A stretch of 64,000 nt of DNA from Homalodisca vitripennis. Taxonomy: Eukaryota > Arthropoda > Insecta > Hemiptera > Cicadellidae. This document shows positions 32,202 to 45,197 of this stretch, in pieces. The DNA lies in the NCBI RefSeq assembly GCF_021130785.1, contig NC_060215.1, forward strand, positions 70,315,501 to 70,379,500. The letters run 5' to 3'. A program made the position numbers and the translations under genes. The notes beneath the pieces were generated by a model, which worked only from the letters and a program-made list of their open reading frames with translations, did not search any database and was not told where the DNA came from. Numbering within the stretch: the stretch's first letter is position 1; each line of letters begins with the position of its first letter.

Positions 32202-34269
32202 ATATATATAACGAATGCTTTGCAGTTTTCTGAGAGCATATTATTCTTATTTCATTTTACACAAAGCAGTTATTGGATCACCTAATAATAAATAAAAATA
32301 AGAAAACGACAGTAGTTTAAAGGGATTTTCAGAGGCTCTGCAAAATTGCTGTGTCTTAAGAACTACAGTCACACCTTCTTTATTTTACCTTGAATTTACA
32401 GATTATAAAATGGGCTTCCTGAATATTTGTTTTTACTAGGGAATGGGAAAGAAATTTTACTATTTCAATTATATGTATTGTACATTAAATTCTAAAAAAA
32501 ATTCAAATCGTACCACCCACGATTAAAATGTTTGGAATTTAAATCAATAAATATATATTACAGATTGCATATTTACTGCATATACAAGTACACAATTAAT
32601 CATGACATGTAAAATAAGTAATCGTGCTATTTTAATAGCCGGACGGTTGACGTTCACGCTCAGACGTGTCAGATGCACGGCACGGCGCGGGCGATAAATG
32701 CACGTAGGTAGACATTGAAACTATAAACTTCTAGTTTCATATTTACAAAGCACGATATTTTTTATACTTTGGTTATCTAATTTTGGGTTTTCATACACAA
32801 AGTATGGCATAAGAACATGTAAGCGATCGGAAAATAACTTTCGTAACTGTAAATGAACACCAACATAAATCGACGAAATATCAATCTATTTTGTTTGGAG
32901 ATTTCATTTTATGTTGCTCCTCATAAAAAAGACTTTAATACCATATTATATATTCTTTTTTGTCACAACTAAAGATAAACTATTTGCTCCTGAGATCTGA
33001 CAAATGAGAAACTGTATTTTCACATAACAAATTTATACTCTCCAATCTCGCTTGTCTGAATGCTTGTCTCGCTACGAATGCTTTTTATTTATCACATTGA
33101 TAATAGCAAATATGCTGAATCTATAAAAATAAGAGTAAAATTTTTATTAAGAAAACCAAATAAAACGTTCTGAAAACATTACAACCAGAATATTGGAATA
33201 GTGTTTTAATAAAACAGTTAAAAATACTTAACACTTTTTTGTGCCATTTACAATTTTGATGAAACAGTGGTTTATTTATATTTCATAAAACAAAAAGTAA
33301 ATGTCCGCCATTTTGAAAATATTAAAACTTATTTAACATTTTTTCTAATATAATACCTTCTGACATGAATTCTTTTACCAAATTTTGTAACAATCGTAAA
33401 GATAAAAATAAAGATAAAATTATTGTAATAAAATAAACAAAATGACTTATAGCTGCTGAACGAAATGGAAATCGGAAAAAAGTTATTATTCACTTTTAGC
33501 TTAGAATCACATATGCAATATAATCTGACAATGCATAGCCAGCCCAACCTTTTTGTTACACCCTGTATATAAAAACATTGTACAGAACGTTTATCACTTC
33601 ACTATAATATTTAACAGAGCAATCAATGTCTAACATTAAAAACAGACAAAAAATCAGGATAGTTTCCAATTTATCGACAAATTCTTAAAAATAAAAAATG
33701 CAATATGTGATTTTATAAATATTTAATTCAGCACTGCTACACGACTACAATTTCTTAAAAATTATTTTAAATTGAATAAATTATTGATTTTTAATACATA
33801 TTTGTATTACTCTTAGTATTAGCATATAATTCATAATAATAATGATAATAATAATAATTAAATCCGATAGAGTTAAAAATTGGTTGTTATCACTATTTTC
33901 TAGAAAATCCGAAGAGAAGTTCAGTTTTACATGTTTGAACCAACCAATATTCAAACCTAACAGTTTGTACTTTTAAACTATTACCCTACTTATCTAACAC
34001 TTTAATAGCTTTTAAAGGTGATTTTTAATATAACGGAAAATGTAGTGTCGTCTTTATTATTATGTTAAAATGTTATATATTTAAAAATCAATACAATATA
34101 CATAGAGTAAAACTAAATTGCTTGTCCTCACAGTAAATCATCAAAATTTCATAATTAATAATATTTGTTTTCAACATAATAATAATAATTTTCAAACTTA
34201 TTTATTTTGAATTAAGGTGTCAATTTAGACAATATGAAAGTTTGGTTTGGAATTTTTCACTTAGCTTAC
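32202..34269. other. AT-rich DNA, no gene seen
   Basis: No supported gene or element. An ACACCCTGTATA motif, often seen at ends of insect repeats, occurs near 33558. Confidence 0.45.
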
Positions 34270-34735
34270 ACTGTATTTTGTAGTCTAGGTTATCTGATAT
34301 CGAAATGATGCAGGAGTTTATTTGAGCTTCATGGTCGCTGAATGTTTTTTAAGTCTTTTCGTCCGAACATGACTCCAGATACCAGGAGTCAAGTCTGTAA
34401 CAGCATCAGATTTCATACGCTGCATGTATGAGGAAGCTACTCAACATTTACATTGAATAAACCCTCCCTACCATAGCTATGGTATGTGTAAAAATCTCGG
34501 TTGCTCCACCGTGCTTTAAGATCGTGTCTAAAATATCATAGTCCACCCTATTGTGCACCTGGTGAGACAATGAGAAAATATACTCTTCACCTAGATTACA
34601 CTATATTTTATACTCTAGGTATCTCTGATATCGAAACGATACAAGGAGTTCGATACCTTTTTTGATACCGAGCAATTTTTGTTTGGAATGCAGGTGTCAA
34701 GTCTGAAACAGCACCAGATTTCATACGTAAAATCT
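34270..34735. repeat. Fold-back repeat family 1, copy b
   Basis: It has two direct sub-blocks with CCAGGAGTCAAGTCTGTAAC (near 34380) and GGTGTCAAGTCTGAAACAGC (near 34690). Between them lies TATTGTGCACCTGGTGAG (34550), in inverted orientation relative to copy a at 20.17 kb. TACCATAGCTATGGTATGTG near 34468 is itself palindromic. No coding content. Confidence 0.6.
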
Positions 34736-36925
34736 AAAACATGAATTACTTTTGGTTTAAACGGTTTTATCTAAGGAACGATCTCAAAATAATACAGATA
34801 AGTAATAAATAATACCCGTGATTTTAATTACAATGTTTGTCGCATTCAGAAAATTTAAAACATTAATGATTGGTGTTCCAAATCAACTATGGTGTTCCAT
34901 GTAGGCTCTAAGAATTGTTTAAAATTGTTTGAAACATATTGCAGAAATAATCGAAACGAGAAATTACACTTTCACTTATTAGCTTATCACGAAATCTTTG
35001 TTAATACGCCTACTACCTGCTGAGACTGGATGGGGTACTATTAAATCACAAGTACTCTCTAGGAAACAGTTATTTTTAACCTTACGCAACCTTGCTGTTG
35101 AACTTAGGTGAAGGTTACATACATTTTTGTAGCAATTTTACTGGCGCGATTTACAACGCACAAAAATATCGCTTTCAGCAGTTAGAAGAAATCTAGTGTA
35201 ACTGCCATCTCAAAATATTGAACTGAATATAAATATATTAATTTAAACAAACTCTCCAATAATATAAATTTTTTATTTTTGTGAGGCCTTTCGTACTCAA
35301 TGAGTACATCTTCGGACTCACACAACTGAATAAAAGTAATAATAACAATAGTAACATAAACAATTTTGTACTAAATAAAAACATATGTCATTAAAAATAC
35401 AAAGAGGTAATATTCTATGACAGCACAGTATGTTATATGTATATATAAAAATAAAGTTTATATTTAGTTAAATCAAATAAGACAAGAGCTTCAAGAATGA
35501 ATATACATAGTTTCGTTTTGTAGATTTGTTTTTAGAACACCGATGGATGGCGTGTCGATAAACTCATAATACTTAAAATCTTACAAGATTAAAATTGTTA
35601 TTAGCATATAAAGAAGTTAAAAAAAATGATTACTTGGTTTAGTTGTAATTGTTGGAATTTTGGTATAAGATTTCTTACAATTCAGAGATCACCATCTTGA
35701 ACCCAAATAAATATAAAAAATGTGTTGGAATATACCATGTTTAATATCGCTCAATATTCCAAAGAAACATATTATTATTTGTCTGTATTTTGAAACAGTT
35801 AAGACAAAAGATTTTAGAAAATATGAACGGCCGCCATTAATAGTTGTAAATGATTTCCACATTCTAAAACACTTTTCTATTCCGCTCTACGATTTCAATA
35901 TTTTTTCCTCCAGAAGTGGTTATATTTAATAAATAAAGTGGCATGACATCACAATTTTCTATATGGGATACCTAAACTCGGTTAATTATGTGTTACATGT
36001 AAATAGGTGAGACAATTAGGTACTACTGTGATCTTTTCTTATTCGCTCAACATGGATAATAAATAAGATATAATCATCCTTCTCAGAATTTAAAGGCCAC
36101 CGTATTGAAATCTGAAGATAAAATGCACATTAAGAATAAAGGTCTTCAAAATTGGTTAACATTTATAAAAATGTGTCATTTTTTATATATTAGGAAATAG
36201 TAGATTTATAAATGAAAAACACCAAACAAGAACGGGTGCTACCTCAAAACATTTTATTGTTAGATACTGGCTAACAACTCATCAAAGCTCTAACAATCTA
36301 TTATCCTCTGTCTGCCAAGTAAATACTACTGAACCATGAATCTGCAATAATTGACGTTACCTTCTAGCTCTCACCTATAAACATATATAGCTACCACAAT
36401 AGTTTGGAAAGGTTGCATTAATTGCAGCACAGATATTCACATACAGGTCGGGATTATGTAGCCAGCCTCTGGCTTTATAAACAAACGTTTACGAAACAAT
36501 CACGAACTTCGTGTTTCTTAGTAGATGGTCACTGAGAGAGGATTTTCTATCGCGTACGACCCCAACACAATTGCCTTTAAATTAAGACATTGCAATTTCA
36601 AAGTAACTAAAAAACTTCAAAGACGAGATTTTTTGTTTGGATGGTTATTAAAAACATTGCATTCAACGCTTCCGCTTTACTGCGAAAAATGTGTGAATTC
36701 GTGGATTCGTGGCATTTTTAATGAATCGAATTTCAATATTTTGTGTTTTAATGTTGTTATTTTTGTCTGTATTTGCTGATATTCACTGCTTACCTCTTTT
36801 CATCCACTAACCGCGTCACTCTATACCCAATTTTTATAAATTTATATCTTTGAAACCTATTCCATTTCTTCGATGAATTACCAGGCATTTAAGGTTTCGT
36901 TAGGTCTTTTTTTTCAAATTTTCCC
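34736..36925. other. AT-rich DNA, no gene seen
   Basis: Short open readings (35720-35929, 36525-36779) have no recognised motif. A nested hairpin lies at 35281-35321: GTGAG/CTCAC outer arms and GTACTCAATGAGTAC inside. The motif type is seen near ends of some retroelements, but no coding remnant is visible next to it. Confidence 0.4.
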
Positions 36926-36929
36926 GTTT

Positions 36930-37220
36930 CTTCGTGAAAATAAATCACCTTGTACTACAAGATTCGTGCGGAAAGAAGGCAATTACTGTCGTGCCCGACA
37001 AGAGGTGCTGCTCTGTGCTGAGTGTGAAATTAAAAAAACGGAAGCAGGCAACAGAGGAGAAAGGAACAAAGACTATAGAGATGGGTATGGGTAGGAGGGT
37101 GATGGGACTACAGGATGGCGTGCGGTGCTGGAGTGAGCAGGAGAAGGGACAGCACAGAGTAGCACCACTATTGACACAAAGCTGGGAGCTTTGTCAGAGA
37201 GAGCGGACCACTGGACACAC
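36930..37220 (+). other. Candidate leader exon ending in a strong donor
   Basis: A GC- and purine-rich patch in AT-rich DNA, open in one frame for 96 codons and ending at ACACAC|GTAAGT (donor 37221). Composition and donor suggest an exon, but the predicted peptide is of low complexity and resembles no family that I know. No TATA box or acceptor is obvious upstream. Confidence 0.25.
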
Positions 37221-37304
37221 GTAAGTAGGGTTTCTCATCCCATTCAACATCTTATTCCATACCATATGAAAATAATCATATAATAATAATAATCATATAG
37301 TAAT

Positions 37305-37342
37305 AATAATATTAACTTAATTACTATTAAGTTAATATTATT
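37305..37342. repeat. Perfect 16-bp hairpin
   Basis: AATAATATTAACTTAA (37305-37320) is followed by a 6-base loop and its exact reverse complement (37327-37342). It lies beside (TAA)n-like repeats and probably arose by slippage. Confidence 0.85.
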
Positions 37343-38930
37343 TAACTAATACGTTGCACAGTTATTTTTATTGACTCAAACGTGATTTGTGGAAGTAATG
37401 GCTAGGTATATGTTTGAACGCTTCTCTTATAAATTAACATCTTACACTCAAATTATTGTATTCCACATAGATGCATATAACTGTTATTATAGTATATCAT
37501 ACAAACCCGTAATAATACTAACTTTGTAATGAAACGAATATAAATAACTAAGTTAATATAAAGATACAAGAGAGCTATTAATAAAGTAACAGTTGTGTTC
37601 AACATCTCAACTAGTGTTCAACAAATTCAATTCTACAAGAATGAGTAAATAAATTCACAAATTAATAATATATCCTATATATTGTACAGATTTTACATTT
37701 TTTATTGATTTAATCTTGACGAATACACTACATATGGCTTACAGCACCACACTCAATACCTAACATATTTCATAAAATTAACATTATTTTTGTTTGAGTT
37801 ATAATATTAAATCTCTAATAAACAATATTAATATGAAAATATTTTACATAATATATTTTAGTACGTGCCTTTTTTAAATTGTTATAATACTAAATGTATG
37901 CTATTGTATGCTGCTATACAATTAAACAATATGTCAATTATTATTCGAGACAGTTAGGTATTATTACAAAAAAAGATATGTTATATTATTTCAAACCATG
38001 TATTTTGATTTTCTGTTCCTGAAAAAAATAATATAGTGGTTTCTATTCGTATCAATGCCACGGAAACTGTTCAATAGTTAATGGTTTGAGCTTTTCCCTT
38101 AAACAATTCGTAAAATTCTAGTTTGAAATTTTATACAATAGTTAGTTCATGCTTATAAGCGACGCATGATCTTGGGACAAATCATAAGAATTAATCATGG
38201 ATATAGAATCATATTATTATAAGAAACAAAGATATATTTTAGATCCTCTAGAGAATCCAAAGATGAAACAATTCAACACAAGCATAGAAAATGATCTACT
38301 AAAAAGTTAGAATTTCATGGAGTTTCTCAGACGTAAGAGGGATGAATATTGTTTGAGAGGACATTGCTTTTTAGACATTTCCCCTTAATTTAAAAGTTTC
38401 CTTCGCATGCATCAAATTTTCACAGCCATACTTTCAAAACGAGTTGTTCTTATAATCGTTGGTATTGTCTCACCAAGATCTTTAATTTACTACCTCATGG
38501 GTCGATGGGTCTTCCCATTTAAAGCCTTTGATTTACCCTTGATCATTTTTTGGAAAATAAATTTGAAAACTGTCAACCTTTCAAAAGATAAGGAGGCGAA
38601 GAGGGCTGGGACTGTTATGCACCTGGCATAGCTTGCACTATCTACATTGTATCAAATTACAATTATATTACAGATACAATAAAATGGACCACAAATATAG
38701 TATATTATAGTTTATAGTACAGCTTATGTGTATCTTATTGCTTTAGAACATGTACATGTTATAGCAATTGTCAAAGAAGAAAATAAGCTCAAATTTTGGA
38801 TTCATACATGGCATCTAGGTTACTTTCATACATATAATTTATTCCATCCATCCTACTGCTCATTTATTCGAATTTCCCACTCTAGCACCAGCGTCAGTCA
38901 GCTAATTATGAGGTCACCCAAACATGTGCC
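37343..38930. other. AT-rich DNA, no gene seen
   Basis: Nothing recognisable. The open readings 38407-38631 and 38728-38934 lack motifs. The right end may be 3' UTR of element C. Confidence 0.4.
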
Positions 38931-38989
38931 ATGAACTCGTCTGTATTGTAAAAAGCTTCTGAGAGCAATGCAGTTTTCAGACGAGTTTT

Positions 38990-40260
38990 AAATGCCTTAG
39001 GCATTGCGGCACTTTTTATGAAATCAGTTTGTTGAAAACTGAGCTCCTGCCTGAGAAGGCAAACGCTCATGTACTACCGTCCTGTGTCTCCCAGTTCGGT
39101 AGTTGTCCCTGCCTCTACTCTCATATGAGTGTATATCACTACCTCTGATGAGATTGCATTTTGAATTGAAAGAAATAGACGTCTCTAGAATGTAGAGGCA
39201 GGGTAATGTCAACGGTTTCAGATTTCTGAATGCTGGTCTGCACGACTCTCTCCATTGTAGTTTTGCAATTTTTCGAACGGCCTTTTTTGGAGTGTAAACA
39301 CTCTAGAGAAATGTGAATTTGCACAGCCTCCCCACAAGACCACTCCGTATGACAGGTGGGGGTATATCAATCCATAATACGCCGTCATCAGTACCTGAGT
39401 TGGGCAGTATTTGGATAGCTGCCTCAAAACATAAATGCCTGAGGACAATTTTGAACAAACGTTGTCTATATGAGTATCCCATGTCAACCCTCGATCAAGG
39501 TATATTCCAAGGAATTTAGTCGAGTAGACTTCTTCGATCTCAGTCTCCTCCAACATCACTATAGGACTTTGATCAGAGACGGTCGGCCGCAAACGAAATT
39601 GAACAAACACCGATTTTGACGGGTTTGTTTTAAGATTGAGCTCATTGAAATGTTGAATTAAGTTGTTGAACTCAGTGAATGTTGTCATTTCAAGTTGTGT
39701 GTTTGATTTTCCTTTGAAACAGAGAGTCGTGTCATCGGCATACTGGACTACTCGTCCTTGGTGCAAAGATGAGCCAGCGTCGTTGACATACAATAGAAAG
39801 AGTAGCGGACTGAGAATGGAGCCCTGAGGAACACCACAACCCAGCTCACCCCCTTCCGACCGTACGTCAGAAATTTTTACGAATTTTGTTCTATTACTGA
39901 GATACGATTCAAGCCACAAGAGTGGCACTCCTCGTATCCCGTAATACTCCAGTCTGTGAATTAGGGTGTTGTGATCAACGCAGTCAAATGCTTTAGATAA
40001 GTCAAGAAACACACTAAGTGTGTCTCTATGACTTTCAATTCCTTCTACTATCATCTCGACCAGCCCAACGACTGCGTCTATTGTCGATTTCCCACTTCGG
40101 AAACCGAACTGGTTTGATGATAGTAAGTTGTGTTTTTCCAAAAAATTCAAGAGTCGACTGAGGAAGATCTTTTCAAAAACTTTACTGAAAACTGGTAAAA
40201 TTGAGATGGGACGATAATTTTGAACTAATTTGGGGTCACCTTTTTTTGAATATCGGGGTG
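38990..40260 (-). pseudogene. Element C reverse transcriptase
   Basis: 310 residues are open from 40150. Motifs are SNQFGFRSGKSTIDAV, FLDLSKAFDCVDHNTLIHRL, GCGVPQGSILSPLLFLLYVN, the catalytic QYADDTTLCF, NPSKSVFVQFRLR, and KFLGIYLDRGLTWDTHI. The upstream NYRPISILPVFSKVFEK-like block (about 40240-40160) is in frame with it. Near 39290 a frameshift interrupts the C-terminal domain, which continues in other frames down to VHERLPSQAGAQF at 39060. The catalytic core is intact, but the copy cannot make a full ORF2. Confidence 0.88.
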
Positions 40261-40418
40261 ATTTTGGTTTTTTTCAGAGAAGATGGAAATATTCCTGAAC
40301 GAAGAGAGAGATTTATCAAATGTTCAAGCGGCCTCAATAGGTGCTGTGCACACATGTTTAAGAAGCCACGTTGAAACATGATTCAAATTATGTGATTTTT
40401 TTGAAGGAAGGTCTCTCA

Positions 40419-41508
40419 TCACTCTGGCAATTTCCTCTTCTGTAGTAGGAGCCAGAGCCATGGAAGCTGCTGGGCTCCGTACCAAAGTGGAATGAGGCTG
40501 ATGCTGCTTTGGACTGAATCCTTGGTCAGCACCAACCTAGGCAAAGAAATTATTGAAAGCGTCCGCGACTTTGGCTGCATCACTGACTTGATCGTTTCCA
40601 ATCTGAAGCTCAATTTGTCTTTCAGTTGGTGGACTTTTATTTTTGATGATAGCCCATGCCGTTTTTGAAAAATTGTTTGACGTGAGCAATTTTTTTGTGA
40701 CGGCATATGCTTTTGCAGCTCTGATCACCTTTTTATAAATCCGCTTGTAATTTGTAAAAAAAAATTTGAAAGCCTCGTCACTCGAGTGCTTGTTGATTTC
40801 AGAGTAAAATCGTAATTTCTCCCTTGAAACCAAAATGCCTCTTGTAATCCATTCACATTTTTTTATTGAAGCCTTTTGATGGATTGTTTTTAGGGGACAG
40901 CTCGCGTTTAGATGGAAAATAAAAGTGTCTTCAAAATTTTTGAGTTGTAACTCAACGGGATCCCTAAAATTTAGGCAGTTCCAACTCTCTCTCGAAAGAA
41001 AAGAGTTTAGAAGAGCAATGTTTGAGGGCTTTGTGTTTCTGATGGTTGTTTGTATGATTGGATCCCGTGCTGGTTTGAGACCACTCACAATGGCCTGTTT
41101 GCCATAGTGGTCTGAGATGGCTGTGTTGATCACAGACACCCTGAGGTCAGTCAAGTTTGATATGATATTATCTATTGCTGTCGCTGAAGTGCTGGTAATT
41201 CTTGTTGGTGTGTCTATCGACCAGACAAGACCAAAGGACCCCAAAAAGTCAGCAAAATGTTTCGTCAAGGGACCATCGATATCTAGGACATCGATGTTAA
41301 AATCTCCAATGACGATAAATTTTCGATTCCTCCTTGTCATGTCAGTCAGAATTTTTTCAAATTTGGAAAAGAATTGTTTTTCATCTCCGTTTGGGGACCT
41401 GTACACTCCAATTATTTGGATTGTGCTGTTGTTTCTGTGAATGTTTACCCCTGTGACTTCTAAGTCTTTGTAAGTAGTTTGTAGTTTGTTATTTGTTTGC
41501 ACTACCAA
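40419..41508 (-). pseudogene. Element C endonuclease and linker
   Basis: The reading shows IIGVYRSPNGDEKQFFSKF, FIVIGDFNIDVLD, TPTRITSTSATAIDNIISNL, and the catalytic TAISDHYGKQAIV. A helical linker follows with KTAWAIIKNKSPPTERQI and VADAFNNFFA, and a stop at 40537. It then continues in another frame (TTEEEIARVMRDLPSKKS) toward the RT. The first strand and metal-binding asparagine region of the EN are missing through 5' truncation. Confidence 0.87.
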
Positions 41509-41545
41509 TATGGTTACAGCTTTACTGAATACATCACTACTAACG

Positions 41546-42702
41546 AAACAGATAGGGAGAGTGGGCCTTATGAAAACCTATAAAACAGAGTGCGGGAAGT
41601 ATTAACAAACATTCCAGCACACATGTGCATACCAACGTGGCAGATGTCCTACGGCGGTTCCAGAAATGTGTTACCAATACTGGAGTACATGTTGAACTGT
41701 AGTTGAATAATTTATAGGAAAAGAACCTATAAATTAAGCTTTCATGATATTCCAGTCACAATTTTCACCTTAGACATAACAGGTTTTTAAAAATAAAATA
41801 CCCTGTATGCTGAAATAACGTATATAAATAAATAAATCATAAAAACTTGAATAATTATGCAATCGTTTAAAATTAAAGAGACTTAAATTATTGGAAAACA
41901 TATTTGCTAAGTACAAAGTAAATTCATCGCATAAAATACAAATTAAGTATTATTAAATAGGACAATGACTTGAATTTTGTAACATTGGAATGCTTATGGA
42001 CGTTAAAAGAACCAGGGCTGTAAATATTTATCATCGTTATCATTTAAGTGTTTAAAAAATTGAAACACGGCGTTACGAGGACTGATATCTCCTCTCTTCT
42101 TCATATGTCAAACCTTAAAGCATATGAGGCTAAGCAGGAATGTCTGAAGTCTGGAATAGTACCGTATCATAGGGGTAACAATTTGAACAAATAAAACATT
42201 CAGGGCGAACACGAATTATTTGTAAACCCCTTTACTATTTTGACTGCATATTTATATGTGCCTTACGAATCATATTTAAACCACATTGTGAGTTGACCGC
42301 TGTTGTTATAGTGTGGCGAGCGTTGCAACTGTTATAGTAACTTGCAAACTCTAAACGATGATTTGGCAATATTTTACAGTAGTGAATTTACGCAAACTGT
42401 TTATATTAATATGTTATAAGTGGTTATGCAATCAGTGCCTAATGAAACACTTCTTAAAAATATGGATACATATTGCACGCAAGCAAGGCAGTCTAGCGGG
42501 GCATGGGCTCTTAGGAAACCTTAATGGTAATAACATTAGAGAGAGGATCTATACAAAATAATCATGGAATTGCCGTCCTCAAGAATTGAATCCTGGACTT
42601 GCCAATGCCGTTCAGTTAGTGTACAGTGCCTGAGGTATAATAAGTCGATCAACATTGTCGTCTGGAAGGTCTTATTAAGAAGCAGAGAGGTCCTTCTTAA
42701 AA
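41546..42702. other. AT-rich DNA, no gene seen
   Basis: Nothing recognisable. Short overlapping readings near 42358-42736 are not supported. Confidence 0.45.
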
Positions 42703-42880
<178 letters not shown>

Positions 42881-45195
42881 ACTAGTGATAAAAAGGTACT
42901 AAAGACTTCAATCTTGGTATATAGATTGGACTAAGGAAGACTTCTACTGATTTTGGAATCAGCAACGTTTTAAGTAACGCCGTAAAGAAATGCCGTGAAA
43001 ATTTTACAATTTTGATGGGTCTCCTATACTCCATTCTACAGTAATTGGTTGTTTATAATTGATTTAGGAGAAAATGGTATATTTTAATTTTATATTCAAA
43101 CAATAAGTGATAAGACTTGATGAAACATGGATCACGAACCTTACCCAATTTCAAAGTTACTCAATGTCCAACACACTAGCTGCTAGTTCAACAATTGTAT
43201 AACATATGGATAACATAAACAAAGTGATGGAACGCAGCAGATGATCTAAATCGGCAATTTGGTATAGCAGATCGATATCGTAATACGTATATTGTAAGTA
43301 ATTACTGAAAGAAGGAAATGTTTTGAACTTATCATAAACCTTAATGTGTTGAAAAGTTTGAGGTCATCGTAAAAATAAAATAAAGATGAAGCTAAAGTAT
43401 AAAAATATCTAGTAAACTTTGCATGTACGTGTGGAGTACCACGTGTAAAGGTAAGAAAATAACAAAAGAATAATTAACTATTATCACTAAACAAAGGTCA
43501 GTTAGTTAGACAAGGGGGTGCTGATTATCATATAAACATCAGCAGCAGGTCTTTCAACAAGGACTGTCATTGAGCGACTTACCAAGTCCATTAACCTTGC
43601 ATGAGTATTATCCCGTTGTTGGTTATGATTTGTCTAAATACTATTGTATATTCTCACTCAGAATGATAACATACCTCAATATAATATGATTATTTAAGGA
43701 GCGCATGTTTGATTATTGTTCTTTGTTATTGTTGATTGTTGATTTGTTCATGTACTGAACAGTTTGTGTTATTAAGGCTACTTATTTTCTCAGTAAGGAA
43801 TTAAAGGACCTATTAAAAAAAGTTGATTAAGGATGTTTCAACATTAAAAAGATACATTCCTAGGTAATCTTAAATCATCTTACTTTATGTACTGTAGAAG
43901 AATATTGATTAGACTGAAAACTAGTAATAATAAGTCGTTTTAAAAAGCGTTTATTCAATTGTAAGCGACTAATTTGCACTCATTTTTATAGTAATATTTT
44001 TTATCAATTTTTTGCTATTGAAAATTGCATTTAAGTATAGTGTATTATACAGCAGATGAATTTGACTGTCCGCAGATTAATTTAGTGTGTAGTCAGTTTA
44101 TTACTAATGTAAATGTGTAATATCTTTAAATAAAAATACAAAATTTTGCAACAAAGTTTGAGCTATCGGCTCTACGTACCTGCTAAAGAAAAAGCATAAA
44201 TGTGAGCGTTGTACATTCTCATTTGACGAGCAAACATTTATTTTTGGAAGGAAATCAGCTATATTTCTGCGTTAATGATTTCTTTCTCACACATACTATA
44301 TATTTAAAATTTAAAACGTATAATGTAATGTAAATCCAGTGTAATCACTATTTCATGAATTTGATTTTGAAGTTTACACTTTTTCATTTGTATTGTAATC
44401 AAATAGTTGGTTAGGAATATTCAATAAAATTAAATCTTGCCTTTAACGCGAATTTCTCTGTATCGCAATGTACAGATAACATTTTAAGTGTGTACATTTA
44501 ATTAGGTAAGTTAACATTCTACAAAAGTTTATGAGTTGAACTGTAGAAATAGAAAAAAGAGCCTTATTTAAAATTTTAGATCTAGGGTCAGTACTTAAAG
44601 ATATCACTAAAATATAGCGTAGTAGAATCTCTATGTGTGATATTTTAATTACAGCAATTAGAAGTTGTAAACCATAAATAAATAAATAAATTAGTATTTA
44701 TTGTAAATGTAGTAAGAATACATACATATTTTTAGGCGAAGAACGTTAAAAGTCACGACTTTTATCTTGACAATGCTTTATTCAAACGTTCTTATCAAAA
44801 CAATGTCCTTATAAAATTCGTACAATTTTTGCAGGTCTTCAAACTCTTTTCATCTTCTAAAAACCCCAATGTCAATGTCTTTCCATGGGGATGCAAGGCA
44901 ATTTGCCTTTTCTGCATGTTCTTATGTTTTTAGCTTCTCTAGAATTTGTCCGTCAACCTTTGTCAGCTGATAAGGAGTGCATTATTTTTCTAGTAAACAA
45001 TAACATTAATGCAGGTTTTGTTATTGTTATAAAACTTAACTTGGTTTACTAATTTTGAAACAACCAATTATTCAGTACCGAACAAACGATAGCTAGGTAG
45101 GAAGCATTGCCTTTGAGTATTACTCTTGCGACAGTTGTAATACTCAGTTTCTGAAACTTAAAGTAAAATTACATTTATTTTGTGTATTTTGTAAT
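42881..45195. other. AT-rich DNA, no gene seen
   Basis: Nothing recognisable in over 2 kb. Confidence 0.45.
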
Positions 45196-45197
45196 TT

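Larger units (their letters stand above)
38930..41545 (-). mobile_element. Element C: 5'-truncated jockey-like LINE
   Basis: A minus-strand ORF2-only copy. The endonuclease (41508-40537) lacks its first 70 or so residues, and there is no ORF1, so the element is 5'-truncated at about 41545. The reverse transcriptase follows at 40260-39000. It belongs to a different family from A and B: the EN and RT sequences differ and there is no TATTGTC tail. A 3' fragment of the same family lies at about 23.4 kb. No target-site duplication was identified. Confidence 0.85.

Noticed and set aside
40925..41440. Plus-strand ORFs of 60-107 codons
   Set aside because: They are antisense to the element C endonuclease.
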